Shown piece after piece: positions 6,624 through 7,613 of a stretch of DNA of 7,613 nt. Position 1 is the first letter of the stretch; every line of letters starts with the position of its first letter. The position numbers were made by a program, and so were the translations under genes. Source of the DNA: an uncultured Alphaproteobacteria bacterium (GTDB lineage: Bacteria; Pseudomonadota; Alphaproteobacteria; Micropepsales; Micropepsaceae); assembly GCA_903922545.1 (NCBI GenBank), contig CAIXUE010000058.1, positions 1-7,613 of the forward strand, in the 5' to 3' direction. The notes below the pieces were generated by a model. That model worked only from the letters and a program-made list of their open reading frames with translations. It made no database searches and was not told where the DNA came from.

Positions 6624-6643
6624 CGCCGGGGATGAGAGGTGAG

Positions 6644-7613
6644 CTAGGCGGTGCGGCCGATTGCGGCGGGAGCCTCGTTAGAGCGGCCCAGGGCATTGAG
6701 CGCCGTGAGGACAATGCCGTCGGCGTCGAGACCAGCTTCCGCATACATCTTCTCGGGCGTGTCATGGTCCTGGAAGACGTCCGGCAGGGTCATGGGACGC
6801 ACCTTGAGGCCCTTATCGAGCAGGCCTTCCCAGGCCAGGAACTGCATCACATGCGAGCCGAAGCCGCCTGCGGCGCCTTCCTCGATGGTGATCAGCACTT
6901 CATGCTCCCGCGCCAGCTTGGCGATCAGGGCCGTATCCAGCGGCTTGGCGAAGCGTGCATCGGCGATAGTTGGGAAGAGGCCATAGGCGGAGAGTTTTTC
7001 CGCCGCGGCCACCACTTCGGTCAGTCGCGTGCCGAAATTCAGGATGGCGATGCCGGAGCCTTCCCGGATCATGCGGCCCTTGCCGATGGGCAGCGCCACG
7101 CCTTCGGCGGGACGGGCGACGCCCGTGCCCTCACCGCGCGGATAGCGCACCGCACTGGGGCGGTCATCGATGGCGACCATGGTGGCGACCATGTTGGTGA
7201 GTTCGGCTTCGTCGGCCGCCGCCATCACCACGAAATTGGGCAGGGTGCAGAGATAGGCGATATCGAAGGATCCGGCATGGGTGGCGCCGTCGGCGCCGAC
7301 AAGACCGGCGCGGTCCATGGCGAAGCGCACGGGCAGCGACTGGATCGCCACGTCATGCACCACCTGGTCGTAGGCGCGCTGCAGGAAGGTGGAATAGATG
7401 GCGCAGAAAGGCTTCATGCCTTCAGAGGCCAGGCCCGCGGCGAAGGTCACCGCATGCTGTTCGGCGATGCCGACATCGAAGGTGCGTTCCGGGAAGGCCT
7501 TTTCGAACAGGTCGACGCCGGTGCCCGAGGGCATGGCGGCGGTGATGGCGACGATGCGCGAATCCTTTTTGGCCTCCGCGATCAGGCTTTCGCCGAACAC
7601 TTTCTGATAGGCC
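6644..7613 (-). CDS. dxs: 1-deoxy-D-xylulose-5-phosphate synthase, C-terminal part; 5' end outside window
   Basis: Dxs condenses pyruvate and glyceraldehyde-3-phosphate with thiamine diphosphate to give DXP, the first step of the MEP isoprenoid pathway and also a source for thiamine and pyridoxal phosphate. About 322 codons are present, half of the usual ~620-640 residues, and the frame remains open at the window edge ([14 protein letters not shown]). The visible part holds the pyrimidine-binding transketolase domain: [18 protein letters not shown] contains the conserved catalytic glutamate, and [18 protein letters not shown] contains the conserved substrate-binding arginine and aspartate. 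The C-terminal transketolase domain includes [14 protein letters not shown]. The N-terminal cofactor domain is outside. The GTG at 7598-7600 is an internal valine codon, not a start. The stop is TAG at 6644-6646. It is followed on the same strand by tlyA, a gene order known from other alphaproteobacteria. Confidence 0.97.
   Translation of the reverse strand, partial: AYQKVFGESLIAEAKKDSRIVAITAAMPSGTGVDLFEKAFPERTFDVGIAEQHAVTFAAGLASEGMKPFCAIYSTFLQRAYDQVVHDVAIQSLPVRFAMDRAGLVGADGATHAGSFDIAYLCTLPNFVVMAAADEAELTNMVATMVAIDDRPSAVRYPRGEGTGVARPAEGVALPIGKGRMIREGSGIAILNFGTRLTEVVAAAEKLSAYGLFPTIADARFAKPLDTALIAKLAREHEVLITIEEGAAGGFGSHVMQFLAWEGLLDKGLKVRPMTLPDVFQDHDTPEKMYAEAGLDADGIVLTALNALGRSNEAPAAIGRTA

Overview
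This is a GC-rich window with tightly packed genes. It reads as ordinary chromosomal housekeeping DNA from an alphaproteobacterium. Gene content and order fit that class: a type B J protein followed by fabI, a histidine phosphatase and aroC, and on the other strand dxs-tlyA-RNA methyltransferase. Protein style also suggests this class, possibly near Rhizomicrobium/Micropepsaceae, but the genus is inferred from general resemblance and not proven.

Layout, plus strand (1-4023): the 3' end of a Sel1-repeat protein gene; a 69-nt gap with a possible promoter; a DnaJ-class J-domain protein without a zinc finger (CbpA-like); a 107-nt gap with a small hairpin and a good fabI ribosome binding site; fabI (enoyl-ACP reductase); a histidine-phosphatase-family gene overlapping the end of fabI by 8 nt; and aroC (chorismate synthase) 10 nt further on. 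The last three are almost certainly one transcription unit, linking type II fatty acid synthesis and the end of the shikimate pathway with a phosphatase of unknown substrate.

Layout, minus strand (7613-4024, read right to left): the 3' half of dxs (first step of the MEP isoprenoid pathway); a roughly 105-nt spacer that can fold into two hairpins and looks like a decayed palindromic intergenic repeat; tlyA (S4 plus FtsJ-like rRNA 2'-O-methyltransferase); an RlmD/RlmC/TrmA-class m5U RNA methyltransferase without the usual N-terminal TRAM domain; and a secreted caspase-fold (legumain-like, family C13) cysteine peptidase. The last three genes are joined by 4-nt ATGA overlaps, so two RNA-modification enzymes are translationally coupled to an exported protease. 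The two gene blocks converge, and the stop codons of aroC and the protease gene touch with no base between them.

No tRNA, rRNA, CRISPR, insertion sequence, integrase or phage gene is visible, and there is no strong sign of horizontal transfer. The least ordinary items are the exported C13 peptidase coupled to RNA methyltransferases, the TRAM-less methyltransferase, and the structured dxs-tlyA spacer, which also affects where tlyA starts. I see no convincing evidence of a wholly new multi-gene system.
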